Assembly (NCBI GenBank): GCA_903870245.1
Contig: CAIQCB010000033.1
Coordinates: 62,001 to 126,000, forward strand
DNA from: an uncultured Methylocystaceae bacterium
GTDB taxonomy: Bacteria; Pseudomonadota; Alphaproteobacteria; Rhizobiales; Beijerinckiaceae
Reading direction: 5' to 3'
DNA length: 64,000 nt
The position numbers were made by a program, and so were the translations under genes. Shown here in pieces: positions 9,170 through 18,338 of this stretch (position 1 is its first letter; every line of letters begins with the position of its first letter). The notes beneath the pieces are model-generated. The model ran no database searches. It was not told the DNA's origin and worked only from the letters and a program-made list of their open reading frames with translations.

Positions 9170-10474
9170 ATGCATGGTCTTGGAGCCGGCGTTCCTGGAG
9201 GCGATTTATGGACCGACATCCTGATCGTCGTCCTGTGCATTTTCCTCTCGGCCTTCTTTGCAGGCTCTGAAACGGCGCTAACCGCCGCCTCGCATGGCCG
9301 CATGCATACGCTGGAGAAAGAGGGCGATCGCCGCGCCGCCGCCGTGAACCGCCTCCTGCGCCAGCGCAACAGGATGATCGCCGCGCTGCTTATGGGCAAC
9401 ACGCTTGTCACCATCGGCAGCTCCGCCTTCACGACGAGCGTACTCAACTCGCTGGTCGGCGAGAATGGCGCTGTTTACGCCACGATTATCATGACGGCGT
9501 TATTGCTTGTCTTTGCAGAAGTTCTCCCCAAAACCCTTGCCATCAACTATCCCGACGCCGTGTCGCTGCGGGTGGCGAAAATCATCAGTCCCTTCGTCTC
9601 GATCTTTGGTCCGGTGCTTGCAGCGGTCGAGTTCATTGTCCGGTCGGTGCTGAAACTTGTCGGCGTCGATATTGTTCATGGGCGGGCCATGCTGTCGCCT
9701 TACGAGGAGTTGAAAGGCGCGGTGGATATCCTGCACGAAGAGGGAAATGTCGAGCGCGCCGCGCGCGATATGTTTGGCGGCGTGCTCGATTTGCAGGTTC
9801 TGCATGTGGCGGACGTGATGATTCACCGCACCAAGATGCGCACTATCGACGCCGATCTGCCGCCAGTGCAGATAGTCCGGGAAGTTCTCTCCTCCCCTTT
9901 CACCCGTATGCCGCTCTGGCGCGAGCGGCCTGATAATTTTGTCGGCGTTTTGCACTCCAAGGATCTTTTGCGCGCGCTCGACGCCGCCGGGGGCGACGCC
10001 TCCAAAATCAATATCGACGAGGTGATGTTCGCGCCGTGGTTCGTGCCCGAGGCGACGACTCTGGAGGATCAGCTCGAAGCGTTTTTGAAACGTAAAACGC
10101 ATTTCGCGCTGGTTGTCGACGAATATGGCGAGGTGATGGGGCTCGTCACGCTGGAGGATATTCTTGAGGAGATTGTCGGCGACATTCGCGACGAGCACGA
10201 TCTCGCTGTACAGGGCGTGCGGCCACAGCCCGATGGCTCGGTTCTGGTCGATGGCGCCGCGCCGGTGCGCGATCTCAATCGCGTGATGGCGTGGGATCTC
10301 CCGGACGAAGAGGCGACGACCATCGCCGGACTTGTGATTCATGAAGCCGGCGCCATTCCTGAAGCCGGACAGATTTTTACCTTTCACGGATTCCGTTTCG
10401 AAGTGATGCGGCGGGTGCGTAATCGTGTCACGGCGCTTAAGGTCACGCCGCAGGAAACGCAGGCTGAAAGCTGA
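9170..10474 (+). CDS. CNNM/CorC-type membrane protein (DUF21 + CBS pair + CorC_HlyC)
   Basis: A 434-residue protein. The N-terminal DUF21 domain has about three or four membrane helices and the conserved SAFFAGSETALTAAS segment (about residues 25-40). It is followed by two CBS domains (about 205-330) and a C-terminal CorC_HlyC/transporter-associated domain with VDEYGEVMGLVTLEDILEE and GLVIHEAGAIPE. The family is linked to Mg2+/Co2+ efflux or homeostasis; the older hemolysin label is misleading. It starts 5 bases after aroKB and is probably in the same transcription unit. Confidence 0.9.
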   Translation: MHGLGAGVPGGDLWTDILIVVLCIFLSAFFAGSETALTAASHGRMHTLEKEGDRRAAAVNRLLRQRNRMIAALLMGNTLVTIGSSAFTTSVLNSLVGENGAVYATIIMTALLLVFAEVLPKTLAINYPDAVSLRVAKIISPFVSIFGPVLAAVEFIVRSVLKLVGVDIVHGRAMLSPYEELKGAVDILHEEGNVERAARDMFGGVLDLQVLHVADVMIHRTKMRTIDADLPPVQIVREVLSSPFTRMPLWRERPDNFVGVLHSKDLLRALDAAGGDASKINIDEVMFAPWFVPEATTLEDQLEAFLKRKTHFALVVDEYGEVMGLVTLEDILEEIVGDIRDEHDLAVQGVRPQPDGSVLVDGAAPVRDLNRVMAWDLPDEEATTIAGLVIHEAGAIPEAGQIFTFHGFRFEVMRRVRNRVTALKVTPQETQAES

Positions 10475-10575
10475 TGATCTTGCTGAGCGCTTTACGCCGT
10501 AGTGGTTTGCGAGAAAAGTTGCGACAAAACCAAAAACCATAAGCCCGGTCAGACATAATCAGGCCGGGACAATCC

Positions 10576-11478
10576 TCAGGCTTGCGCCGTCAGGGTCACG
10601 CGGAGACCTTCCCGCTCGAAGGCGATGTCCACGTCGCCGCCGAACTGCCGCGCAAGAACGTTGCGGATCAAATAATGTCCAACGCCCTGGGGCTGGGGAT
10701 GTTCGAGCAGAGGACCGTCGCGTTCCATCCAGATCAGCGTCAGGCGATCAGAAGCGTTCGGTTCAATACGCCACGAGATGTTGACGCCGCCGGAATCCGT
10801 CGACAATGCGCCATGTTGTTCTGCGTTGGTCAAAAGCTCGTGAAGCGCCATTCCCAGGGCGAGGGCGACCTCCGAGCGCAGGTCAATGTCTGGACCGCTG
10901 GTTTGGATTCGGTCAGTCCATTGTTTGTCGATCACAGTTTCGACCAGTTCGAGCAAGGGCGTTTGCGCCCAGGATTTGCTCACCAGCAAGGTCGAGATGC
11001 GACTGAGGCATTGAACGCGTTCGTTGAAAGCGGCCCGGAAATCATTAAAGTTATTTGCCGTTCGCGCGGTGATGTTGGCGATGCCCTGGATCATCGCCAT
11101 CGCGTTGTTGACCCGGTGGTGCAGCTCAAGATCCATCACCCGACCTTGTTCGCGCGCCGCCCGGATTTCGCTCTGATCGGCGGCGATGCGGCTGCGTTTT
11201 TCTTGCAGCCGCGAATGGATCTCCTGCATTTGTTGCGCGACGGCGTCGATCTCGCCATCGCCGGTGGGACGCCAATTGACTGACGCATCCTTGCCGATCG
11301 CCGTTGCGAAAGCAGCGAGACTTTTCCGGGCCGCCCGGGATTTCTCGCCGGCGACGTAGAGCAGGGCGATCGCACCTATCGATAGGACCAGCGCACTGGC
11401 CAGCAACAGGGTCGTCACGCCGCCAGCGTCGCCGACTCCGCTGGCCGTCTCAGCCGCCTGCGCGGCAGGCCCACTCAT
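10576..11478 (-). CDS. HWE/HisKA_2-type sensor histidine kinase of the stress locus
   Basis: About 300 residues: one N-terminal membrane helix (LLLASALVLSIGAIALLYV), a coiled-coil linker, a HisKA_2 dimerisation box with the phospho-accepting histidine in ELHHRVNNAMAMIQGIAN, and a HATPase domain with HELLTNAEQHGA and a final GVGHYLIRNVL segment. It lies downstream of nepR-ecfG on the same strand. Kinases of this class at such loci phosphorylate PhyR, so this is the likely PhyK-type input. No large sensory domain is present, so the signal may come from the membrane helix or partner proteins. The GTG at 11583 gives a 35-residue extension that I consider less likely. Confidence 0.85.
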   Translation of the reverse strand: MSGPAAQAAETASGVGDAGGVTTLLLASALVLSIGAIALLYVAGEKSRAARKSLAAFATAIGKDASVNWRPTGDGEIDAVAQQMQEIHSRLQEKRSRIAADQSEIRAAREQGRVMDLELHHRVNNAMAMIQGIANITARTANNFNDFRAAFNERVQCLSRISTLLVSKSWAQTPLLELVETVIDKQWTDRIQTSGPDIDLRSEVALALGMALHELLTNAEQHGALSTDSGGVNISWRIEPNASDRLTLIWMERDGPLLEHPQPQGVGHYLIRNVLARQFGGDVDIAFEREGLRVTLTAQA

Positions 11479-11613
11479 GAAAATGGCGCTGGAGCCGACG
11501 CCAGCCCCAAGTCTTGTTAGACAGTCCGGGCGATGACGGGGCAGGGGCCGAGGGTACGGGACGTAAATCACGCGGGACAGCACTCCGGGACATGCGGCCT
11601 TTCATGGCCAAAG

Positions 11614-12159
11614 TTAGGACTGGCGAAGAGTTTTTCGATCCTCGATCGCCCGATCCGCTCCCGCAGGTCCGTCGCCGGTGAGGCCGAGCAGTTCCGCCAG
11701 CCGGGCGCGGGCGCGGTTCAGTCTGCTTTTGACTGTCCCGACGGCAATGTTGCAGATTTGGGCGGCCTCCTCGTAAGAGAGTTCTGTTACGCCGATCATC
11801 AGGAGTATCTCCCGTTGATCCGGGGGCAGCAGATTAATGGCCCTCTGCATGTCGCGCATGGATGCGGAAGATTCCTGTTCGCCGCCCACAGCAATCTGTC
11901 CGGCGTGGACGTGATCGCTATCCTGCACTTCTCTTGAGAGTTTTCGATACTGGTTGAAGTAGGTGTTGCGAAGGATAGTCACCAACCAGGCGCGAAAATT
12001 GGTGCCCTTCTCGAAGGAACCGGCGTGAGTCCATGCCTTGACGAGCGTTTCCTGCACGAGATCGTCGGCGACAGAGGTCGAGCCCGAAAGCGAGAGGGCG
12101 AAGGCGCGTAAATAGGGCATCTCCGCCACCATCATGTCCGCGAAAGGATCTCCGCTCAT
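11614..12159 (-). CDS. ecfG: EcfG-family sigma factor of the general stress response
   Basis: A 181-residue ECF sigma factor with region 2 (PYLRAFALSLSGSTSVADDLVQETLVKAW, through the NFRAWLVTILRN segment) and region 4 (LPPDQREILLMIGVTELSYEEAAQI, then GTVKSRLNRARARL). ECF15/EcfG factors direct RNA polymerase to GGAAC-N16/17-CGTT-type promoters of stress genes. The ATG at 12159 overlaps the nepR stop (ATGA), coupling sigma to its anti-sigma factor. The longer frame upstream (to 12243) runs into nepR and is not needed. The histidine kinase gene follows. Confidence 0.93.
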   Translation of the reverse strand: MSGDPFADMMVAEMPYLRAFALSLSGSTSVADDLVQETLVKAWTHAGSFEKGTNFRAWLVTILRNTYFNQYRKLSREVQDSDHVHAGQIAVGGEQESSASMRDMQRAINLLPPDQREILLMIGVTELSYEEAAQICNIAVGTVKSRLNRARARLAELLGLTGDGPAGADRAIEDRKTLRQS

Positions 12160-12383
12160 TCTTTTCCGCGCTGTTTGGCCTCTAGACGCGCAAGCAGAAC
12201 GGCCAGTTTGTCGGGTATCGGCTGGTGAACGAGGTCGTCGCAAAAGCTTCGGAAGACGCGGCCAAGCTGTTCCTGCACTCTCGGGTCAAGTGACGGGCCT
12301 TCTTCCGCAAGCTCCTCTCCCTTGTCGGTCGCCGGGTTGCGTCGTCCGTTGGCAGGAGAGTGACCGTCCTCGTTCATCGTCAT
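12156..12383 (-). CDS. nepR: NepR anti-sigma factor
   Basis: A 75-residue protein with a disordered, polar N-terminal half and a conserved helical core: LGRVFRSFCDDLVHQPIPDKLAVLLARLE. The core matches the NepR pattern of two helices around a (V/I)P(D/E) turn. NepR sequesters EcfG until phosphorylated PhyR displaces it. It is the first gene of the nepR-ecfG-kinase unit and is divergent from phyR, the classical arrangement. The ATG at 12377 is an alternative start. Confidence 0.93.
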   Translation of the reverse strand: MTMNEDGHSPANGRRNPATDKGEELAEEGPSLDPRVQEQLGRVFRSFCDDLVHQPIPDKLAVLLARLEAKQRGKE

Positions 12384-12451
12384 CGAAAATTCCGTAACCT
12401 TCCAGATAAAGGGGGATGACTTGCGACCTCATTTCAGGGACGCTCCTGATT

Positions 12452-12477
12452 AACCCGCCACAGGGGGCGAATGTTCC
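12452..12477 (-). promoter_or_regulatory. Candidate EcfG-dependent promoter of nepR-ecfG
   Basis: On the minus strand the sequence reads GGAAC (12477-12473), 17 bases, then GGTT (12455-12452). The EcfG consensus is about GGAAC-N16/17-CGTT, so only one base of the -10 element differs. It is 69 bases upstream of the nepR start, consistent with the autoregulation known for this sigma family. Confidence 0.55.
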
Positions 12478-12576
12478 CGCCCGGGAGCCGAGTTTCGAGG
12501 AGATGAGCCCAGGTTGGCGGTTTCTTGCCGGAAGGCTTGCAAGCCTTTAAGTCAGAGATCTGTCTTGTGAAGGTCT

Positions 12577-13377
12577 ATGGTTGTCGACATGAACATCTCC
12601 AGAGAGATCGCCCCTCATCTTCCCTATCTCCGGCGATTCGCCCGTTCGCTCTGCGGCTCGCAAAAAAGCGGTGACGCCTATGTTGTCGCCACGCTGGAGG
12701 CGCTGATCGACGACACCGGCTCCTTTCCCGCAGGCGTGTCGCCCAAGGTCGGTCTTTATCAAGTTTTTATGACCTCATGGGGATCAATTCCGCTCAACAT
12801 CGCCGACGATCCGGACGAGGATCTCACCGCGGCGCAGCATAACGTCAGCCAGCTCACCCCCCGGTCGCGGCAAGCCTTCCTTTTGCGGACGGTTGAAGGG
12901 TTTACACCCGAGGAAGTGGCGACGATCCTTTCCGTTACGCCTTCCGAAGTTGGGGATTTGATCGCCGAAGCGGGGCGGGAGATCGCGCAGCGTGTGGCGA
13001 CCGATGTGCTGATCATTGAAGACGAAGGCTTGATCGCTCAGGACATCCAGTTCATTTGCGAAGACCTGGGCCATCGGGTGATTGGCGTGGCGCGCACCCA
13101 TGGCGAGGCGCTGGAGCTGGCGAAAACGCGCCGGCCTGGGCTGATTCTCGCAGATATCCAACTCGCCGACGGCACCTCCGGCCTCAATGCCGTAAACGAT
13201 CTCTTGGCTATGTCGGACTCGCCGGTGATTTTCATAACCGCCTATCCCGAACGATTGCTCACTGGCGAACGGCCGGAGCCGGCCTTCCTGATCAGCAAAC
13301 CCTATCGGGTCGAAATGGTGAAGGCGACCATCAGCCAGGCGCTGTTCTTCGATAAAAAAGTTCGTCGCGCCTCCTGA
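12577..13377 (+). CDS. phyR: PhyR response regulator (sigma-like domain + receiver)
   Basis: A 266-residue protein with an N-terminal EcfG-like decoy sigma domain (about residues 5-135; IAPHLPYLRRFARSLCGSQ and LTPRSRQAFLLRTVEGFTPEEVATIL) and a C-terminal receiver domain with acidic residues EDE (148-150), phospho-acceptor Asp193 in LILADIQLADG and the lysine of ISKPYR. When phosphorylated, the sigma-like domain binds NepR and frees EcfG. It is divergent from nepR. ATG 12589 (MNISRE) is an alternative start; GAAGG lies just upstream of 12577. Confidence 0.95.
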   Translation: MVVDMNISREIAPHLPYLRRFARSLCGSQKSGDAYVVATLEALIDDTGSFPAGVSPKVGLYQVFMTSWGSIPLNIADDPDEDLTAAQHNVSQLTPRSRQAFLLRTVEGFTPEEVATILSVTPSEVGDLIAEAGREIAQRVATDVLIIEDEGLIAQDIQFICEDLGHRVIGVARTHGEALELAKTRRPGLILADIQLADGTSGLNAVNDLLAMSDSPVIFITAYPERLLTGERPEPAFLISKPYRVEMVKATISQALFFDKKVRRAS

Positions 13378-13395
13378 AGACCCGGAGGCCTGGTG

Positions 13396-14298
13396 ATGTC
13401 CGGCTATTCACTGGTGATTCACGGCGGCGCCGGGGCGATCAGGGAGCCCGGGCGTTTTGAGCCCTCTCTTCGTCGCATCGTCGCGGCCGGCGCGGCTGCG
13501 CTCGAACAGGGCGCAACGGCCCGCGACGCCGTCAGTCTCTGCGTCACGCTGCTTGAGGACGATCCGCTCTACAACGCCGGTCTTGGCTCGGTGCTCAACG
13601 CCGAAGGCCGCGCTGAATGCGATGCGGGGATCATGGACGGCCGCAATCTCATGGCCGGCGCTGTCGCCGGGGTCGGGCGGATCAAAAACCCGATCCTCGC
13701 CGCCCGCGCCGTAATGGAGAAAAGTCCCCATGTTTTTCTGATCGGCGCGGGCGCCGAGGACTTCGCCGCCGCTCATGGAGTCGCGCTGGTGACGGAAAGC
13801 TATTTCCGGACGCCGGAGCGCCTCACAGATCTGGCCCGCGCGAAAGCCCGCAATGAGACCGCCCTGGATCATTATGCGCCTCCGACGGAGAAACTCGGCA
13901 CGGTCGGCGCGGTTGCGCGCGACCGCGGCGGCAATCTTGCCGCCGCGACCTCGACTGGCGGCATGACTAATAAATTACCCGGCCGGGTTGGCGATTCGCC
14001 GGTGATCGGCGCCGGCGTTTTCGCCGATAACGCCAGTTGCGCGGTATCCTGCACGGGCGTTGGCGAGCATTTTCTGCGCACAACGCTAGCGCGCGTGGTC
14101 GGTTTTTTGATTGAGGATCAGGGGCTGGATACGCAGGCGGCGGCCGATGCGGCCATAGCACGATTGATTGGCAAAGTTGGCGGCGTCGGCGCGCTGATTG
14201 TTGTCGGGCGTGACGGCGTTTGCGCGCGCGCGCAAAACGCCCCGGGATTATTATCCGCCTGGGCGCGCGATGGCGACATTGAGGTCTCGACGCAATAA
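13396..14298 (+). CDS. iaaA: Isoaspartyl peptidase / L-asparaginase, Ntn-hydrolase type
   Basis: About 300 residues of the plant-type asparaginase family. The N terminus SGYSLVIHGGAGAI and the N-A-G-x-G-S-V-L-N segment are typical. The autoproteolysis and nucleophile site is the threonine of LGTVGAVARDRGGNLAAATS (about residue 170), which becomes the new N terminus of the beta subunit after self-cleavage. GGMTNKLPGR and GDSPVIGAG complete the active site. It hydrolyses isoaspartyl dipeptides and asparagine. ATG 13396 is preferred over GTG 13393. It follows phyR by 18 bases and might be read through from it. Confidence 0.92.
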   Translation: MSGYSLVIHGGAGAIREPGRFEPSLRRIVAAGAAALEQGATARDAVSLCVTLLEDDPLYNAGLGSVLNAEGRAECDAGIMDGRNLMAGAVAGVGRIKNPILAARAVMEKSPHVFLIGAGAEDFAAAHGVALVTESYFRTPERLTDLARAKARNETALDHYAPPTEKLGTVGAVARDRGGNLAAATSTGGMTNKLPGRVGDSPVIGAGVFADNASCAVSCTGVGEHFLRTTLARVVGFLIEDQGLDTQAAADAAIARLIGKVGGVGALIVVGRDGVCARAQNAPGLLSAWARDGDIEVSTQ

Positions 14299-14326
14299 TC
14301 GCCGAAGAAACGACTGGCCGTCACGA

Positions 14327-16150
14327 CTACCGCACAAGAAGTTTGCGCGTCGCGCCGCGCAACCAGGCGCGCGTCGCAGGGTCGGCTCGCGGCGAGAGCG
14401 TCTTGCGAACCCGCGCGTGATAGGCGTCCAGCCAATGGATTTCTGCCGGCGTGAGGAGCTTCTCATCAATGCAGGCCAGGTCGAACGGCGCCAGCGTGAT
14501 CGTCTCAAAGCCATACATCTCCCGTTCGCCGCCATTGATAGGCCGTTTCTCGACGATCACGAGATTTTCGAGGCGAATCCCATATTCTCCGGCGCGGTAG
14601 TAGCCCGGCTCGTTAGAGAGAATCATGCCTGGTTGGAGCGGAGTCGAGTCAATCCGGGAGATGCGCTGCGGTCCTTCATGCACAGATAGATAGACCCCGA
14701 CGCCATGGCCGGTGCCATGATCGAAATCGAGACCTGCTTCCCAAAGGGGCCGACGAGCGAAGGCGTCCAGTTGCGCCCCCGTTGCGCCTCTGGGAAATAC
14801 GGCGCAGGCGATGGCGATGTGGCCCTTGAGCACGCGCGTGTAATGCTCGCGAAATTGTTTCGACGGACGACCCACCGCGACGGTGCGCGTCACATCTGTG
14901 GTGCCGTCCAGATATTGCCCGCCGCTATCGACCAGATAAACGCCCTTGCCAATCGGCAGATTGCTTTTTTCTGTGACGCGATAATGCGGGATTGCCGCAT
15001 GTTCGCCGAAGGCGGAAATCGTCGGGAAAGAGATATCGCGCAGATCGCCGTTTTCGCGCCGGAAAGTTTCGAGCGCCTGCGCGGCCGAGATTTCTGTAAG
15101 ACCGCCTTTCGGCGCAGCCATGGAAAACCAGGCCAGAAAACGCGTCAGCGCAAGCCCGTCGCGGATGTGCGCTTCGCGGGCGCAGGCCAGTTCCGAAGTA
15201 TTTTTTACCGCCTTCGGCAGCGACGCCGGATCGGCCACGATCTTTGGTTTGCCGCCGGCCTCGCGCAGCAAGTCGACGAGTTTTGATGGCGCCGTGGCGG
15301 CGTCGAAGAGAACCGTCGCGCCCTCGCGCCCCAGGCGCGTCAATGTTTCGGTCAGCGCCGTCGACGGAAGCAGTTGAAGGTATTTCTCCAACACGCCGCG
15401 AGTTTTGACGTCGATCTTCGCGGAGTCGATAAACAGAGACGGCTGACCTGTGCCCGGCAACAGCGCAAAACACAGGGCGATGGGGGTATGAGCGACATCG
15501 GCGCCGCGCATATTGAATGTCCAGGCGATGGCGTGCGGATCGGAGAGCAGGGCCGCATCGGCTCCGCCTAATTTCGCACGCAAGCGCTTGATCTTGGCGC
15601 TGACGGATTCGCCGGCGAGGCGCGTCGGGTAGGGCGTCACTTTTCCGGCGGGTTCGGCCGGCCGGTCGAGCCAGATCGCGTCGATGGGGTTGTCTTCGAG
15701 GCGAACCAGCGTAACGTTTCTGCCCTCAAGCGCCTTGCGGAATCGTCCGATCTGGTCGTCCGTATGCAACCAGGGATCGTAGCCAATTTTGGCGCCGTCC
15801 GGAGCGTTTTCGGCGAGCCAGGCGGATGGGGCGGTCGAGGAAACATCAAGAGACGTCATTACACGGGGATCAATTTCGCCCTTTACCTGAATAACGTAAC
15901 GCCCATCGACAAAAATCGTCGCTTTCGTCGCCAGAACGATAGCGAAGCCGGCGGAGCCGGTGAACCCGGTCAGCCAGGCCAGTCGCTCGGCGGATTTCGG
16001 AACATATTCGTTCTGATGGGCGTCAGCGCGCGGGACAAGAAATCCGTCAAGACCCCGTCCGGCCAGTTCGGCGCGCAACAGGCCGATGCGCGCCGCGCTA
16101 TCGCTGGCGTCTGCGGAATCGGCGAAAGACTGGAATTTGGCTTCAAACAT
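14327..16150 (-). CDS. pepP: Xaa-Pro aminopeptidase (M24B)
   Basis: A 607-residue, long-form aminopeptidase P with two creatinase-like N-terminal domains and a C-terminal M24 pita-bread domain. Metal ligands are visible as two aspartates in LVDSGGQYLDGTTDVTRTVA, the histidine in HGTGHGVGVYLSVHEGP, and glutamates in SNEPGYY and GIRLENLV. It releases N-terminal residues that precede proline, in the cytoplasm. It is on the same strand as, and downstream of, prmA (38-base gap), so they may be co-transcribed. Confidence 0.94.
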   Translation of the reverse strand: MFEAKFQSFADSADASDSAARIGLLRAELAGRGLDGFLVPRADAHQNEYVPKSAERLAWLTGFTGSAGFAIVLATKATIFVDGRYVIQVKGEIDPRVMTSLDVSSTAPSAWLAENAPDGAKIGYDPWLHTDDQIGRFRKALEGRNVTLVRLEDNPIDAIWLDRPAEPAGKVTPYPTRLAGESVSAKIKRLRAKLGGADAALLSDPHAIAWTFNMRGADVAHTPIALCFALLPGTGQPSLFIDSAKIDVKTRGVLEKYLQLLPSTALTETLTRLGREGATVLFDAATAPSKLVDLLREAGGKPKIVADPASLPKAVKNTSELACAREAHIRDGLALTRFLAWFSMAAPKGGLTEISAAQALETFRRENGDLRDISFPTISAFGEHAAIPHYRVTEKSNLPIGKGVYLVDSGGQYLDGTTDVTRTVAVGRPSKQFREHYTRVLKGHIAIACAVFPRGATGAQLDAFARRPLWEAGLDFDHGTGHGVGVYLSVHEGPQRISRIDSTPLQPGMILSNEPGYYRAGEYGIRLENLVIVEKRPINGGEREMYGFETITLAPFDLACIDEKLLTPAEIHWLDAYHARVRKTLSPRADPATRAWLRGATRKLLVR

Positions 16151-16188
16151 AATTGATAGCTAGTCGCCCCGAGGCCGGGCGGCAACTG

Positions 16189-17151
16189 TCAATCCTCATC
16201 GTCCGGGTCAAGATCGTCATTATCCGCCGGAAGGGACTGAGCGCCGCCCCGGCGCAGTAGCAGCGTCGCCCAGCCGTCGATGTCGATGCGACGGGCGAGA
16301 GCAAAGCCCTGGGCGCGATAGGCCGAGAGCACACCCGGCGCATCGCGTGCGAGCAGGCCGGAGAGCACCAGTTCCGCGCCGTTGGCCGCCGCCGCAGCGA
16401 GCGAGGGAGCGAGCAGGCGCAATGGCTTGGCCAGAATATTGGCGAAGATCAGGTCGTATTGCCCGACCAGCGCCGGATGGCGGAGGCCGCTTGCGACCAC
16501 AGGCCGCACATAGACGCCGGCGGCGTTGGCGCGGGCGTTGGCGCGGGCGGTTTCGACCGCGACAGGGTCAATGTCGCCGCAGGAAACCGACTGGCGTAAC
16601 AGCCGCGCCGCTGCGATGGCGAGCACCCCGGTGCCACAACCAACGTCGAGGACGCGTTGCGGCCGCCGACGCTTCACGATGCTATCCAGCATCCGCAGAC
16701 AGCCCAGCGTCGTGCCGTGATGGCCGGTGCCGAAGGCCAACGCCGCCTCAATCTCGACGCCCACATCATTGGCGCGCACCCCCCCGCGATCGTGGGATCC
16801 ATGCACCACTACTCTGCCGGCCCGCACAGGCTTGAGACCGGCGAGGGCGCTTTGCACCCAGTCCTGCTTGGCGATTTGCTCCAGTCGCGCAGCCTGCGCC
16901 GTCCCGGCGTCGCTTACGGCGGCGACCAATTCCCGCACCGCCGTTTCGTCTGGCGGATCGGCAAAATAAACCTCGACCGCCCAGGTCGCGCCGTCCGGCT
17001 CCTCGAAGGCGGCGGCGGCGGTCTCGGCGGGATCGAAGGTCTCGACGAAAATATCTGCGATGGCGCGAGCGCGACGTTCATCGCAGGCGAGGCGCAGCAC
17101 ATGGCTGGCGCCGTTGGGGGGCAATCCTTCGAGCATAAGCGCGCTTAGCAT
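16189..17151 (-). CDS. prmA: Ribosomal protein L11 methyltransferase
   Basis: A 320-residue SAM-dependent methyltransferase. The N-terminal substrate-recognition domain is followed by the catalytic Rossmann domain with FGTGHHGTT, VLDVGCGTGVLAIAAA (SAM-binding glycine loop) and D(L)IFANILAKPL, the PrmA version of the N-P-P-like motif. It trimethylates ribosomal protein L11. An acidic tail (DNDDLDPDDED) is unusual but harmless. It is divergent from the GTPase-like gene at 17302. Confidence 0.93.
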   Translation of the reverse strand: MLSALMLEGLPPNGASHVLRLACDERRARAIADIFVETFDPAETAAAAFEEPDGATWAVEVYFADPPDETAVRELVAAVSDAGTAQAARLEQIAKQDWVQSALAGLKPVRAGRVVVHGSHDRGGVRANDVGVEIEAALAFGTGHHGTTLGCLRMLDSIVKRRRPQRVLDVGCGTGVLAIAAARLLRQSVSCGDIDPVAVETARANARANAAGVYVRPVVASGLRHPALVGQYDLIFANILAKPLRLLAPSLAAAAANGAELVLSGLLARDAPGVLSAYRAQGFALARRIDIDGWATLLLRRGGAQSLPADNDDLDPDDED

Positions 17152-17301
17152 GTTGTCGTCAGGGCGTCATCCGGTCGCCGGCTCGTCGCCGCCATCGTTT
17201 TGCGCGAATATTTCGCAGGCCACAGAGTATATCCGCCCCTTGCCCAGCGCCTTGGCCTCTGTATTGTCCGGGCGGGCAAAAGCCGGGGACTCGCACGGGG
17301 C

Positions 17302-18297
17302 ATGACGGAAAAACTCACCATCTGCCTTGTCGGGCCGAAAGCCGGCGGAAAGTCGTCGCTGCTCGCCGCTTTGACGGAGTGCGTCGCGCAAGGCTCCTTT
17401 GGATATGCTCCAAGGCTGCGGCCGGCGATCCAGCCTCTTGGCGAAAAGGATTTTCGCGCCGCAGAGGCCGAGATGCGTCCCGCCGACTTTCTGGCCCATG
17501 AAGAAGGCGATTACGAACGCCTTCAGCGCGATTTTGCGCAGGGCGGCGTCGCCACCGATACGCTAGACACCTACGAGTATTATTTCCGACTCACCGTGAA
17601 TGGCGAGGCCCCGCCAGCGATACTCACTCCAGGGCCGTGGCTTCTTGAGATTGTCGATTCCGCCGGCGAGGTCGCCGTACCGCCCAATGGCGTGGAGATC
17701 GCCATTCTTGACGACGTGAAAACCAAACTGGCGCGTCAATTGCTCGCTTGCGAGGCGATTGTGCTGGTGTTGCCGCTGGTGCGTCTGGAGGACTCCTTAT
17801 GGATTGGCGCCCTGACGCGCTTGATTGATCGCCTCGTGATCGCGCCGGAGAAAAAATTACGGCGCCTGGTCGTTGTGTTTTCGCATTATGAACGGCTGTT
17901 CGTGCGACTGGGTCCGAGCGCCTTCACCTACGCCTGCGATCCGGCCGTGGCGCGACATGTTTTGAGTCGCGCCCTGCGCCGCGCCCAATGGCTGGAGCGC
18001 CTGCGGGCGCTTGAGACGCCCAATGGCGGCGCGCGCGTGCGCTTCACCGTTGCTTCGGCCTATGGCTTCACCAAGCGTTTCCAGAATCCCAACATCGATC
18101 CTCATCAGCCCGGCGAACGCCGTTTCCGACGCGCCGGTCTTGAGGGCGCGCGCGCCGCCGGGGAATTCTGGCGTCCGTTTCTGACCGCTGAACCTTTTCT
18201 CTACGCCGCGCTTGGCATGGACAGCGCTTTCACCTTCTCTTTCGCACAGCTCGATGCGCGCGCGGCAGGAAACGACGAGACGTCAATCATCGATTAA
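17302..18297 (+). CDS. P-loop GTPase-like protein of an uncharacterised membrane-linked locus
   Basis: A protein of about 331 residues starting MTEKLTICLVGPKAGGKSSLL. The Walker A motif GPKAGGKS is at residues 10-17, followed by a G3-like DSAGE in LLEIVDSAGEVAVP (about residue 115). The position of the NKxD specificity motif reads VVVFSHYERLF, so base specificity is degenerate. The C-terminal third is helical with no motif I recognise. The layout suggests a TRAFAC-type GTPase of the kind paired with GAP1-family proteins in bacteria, but that is recollection and not verified. The 41-base gap to the next gene suggests an operon. Start at 17302 rather than 17200 because the upstream 34 residues look non-coding. 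Confidence 0.55.
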   Translation: MTEKLTICLVGPKAGGKSSLLAALTECVAQGSFGYAPRLRPAIQPLGEKDFRAAEAEMRPADFLAHEEGDYERLQRDFAQGGVATDTLDTYEYYFRLTVNGEAPPAILTPGPWLLEIVDSAGEVAVPPNGVEIAILDDVKTKLARQLLACEAIVLVLPLVRLEDSLWIGALTRLIDRLVIAPEKKLRRLVVVFSHYERLFVRLGPSAFTYACDPAVARHVLSRALRRAQWLERLRALETPNGGARVRFTVASAYGFTKRFQNPNIDPHQPGERRFRRAGLEGARAAGEFWRPFLTAEPFLYAALGMDSAFTFSFAQLDARAAGNDETSIID

Positions 18298-18338
18298 AGT
18301 CTCGCGATTAATGTTCCTCCGTCGTCAACCGCCGGCGG

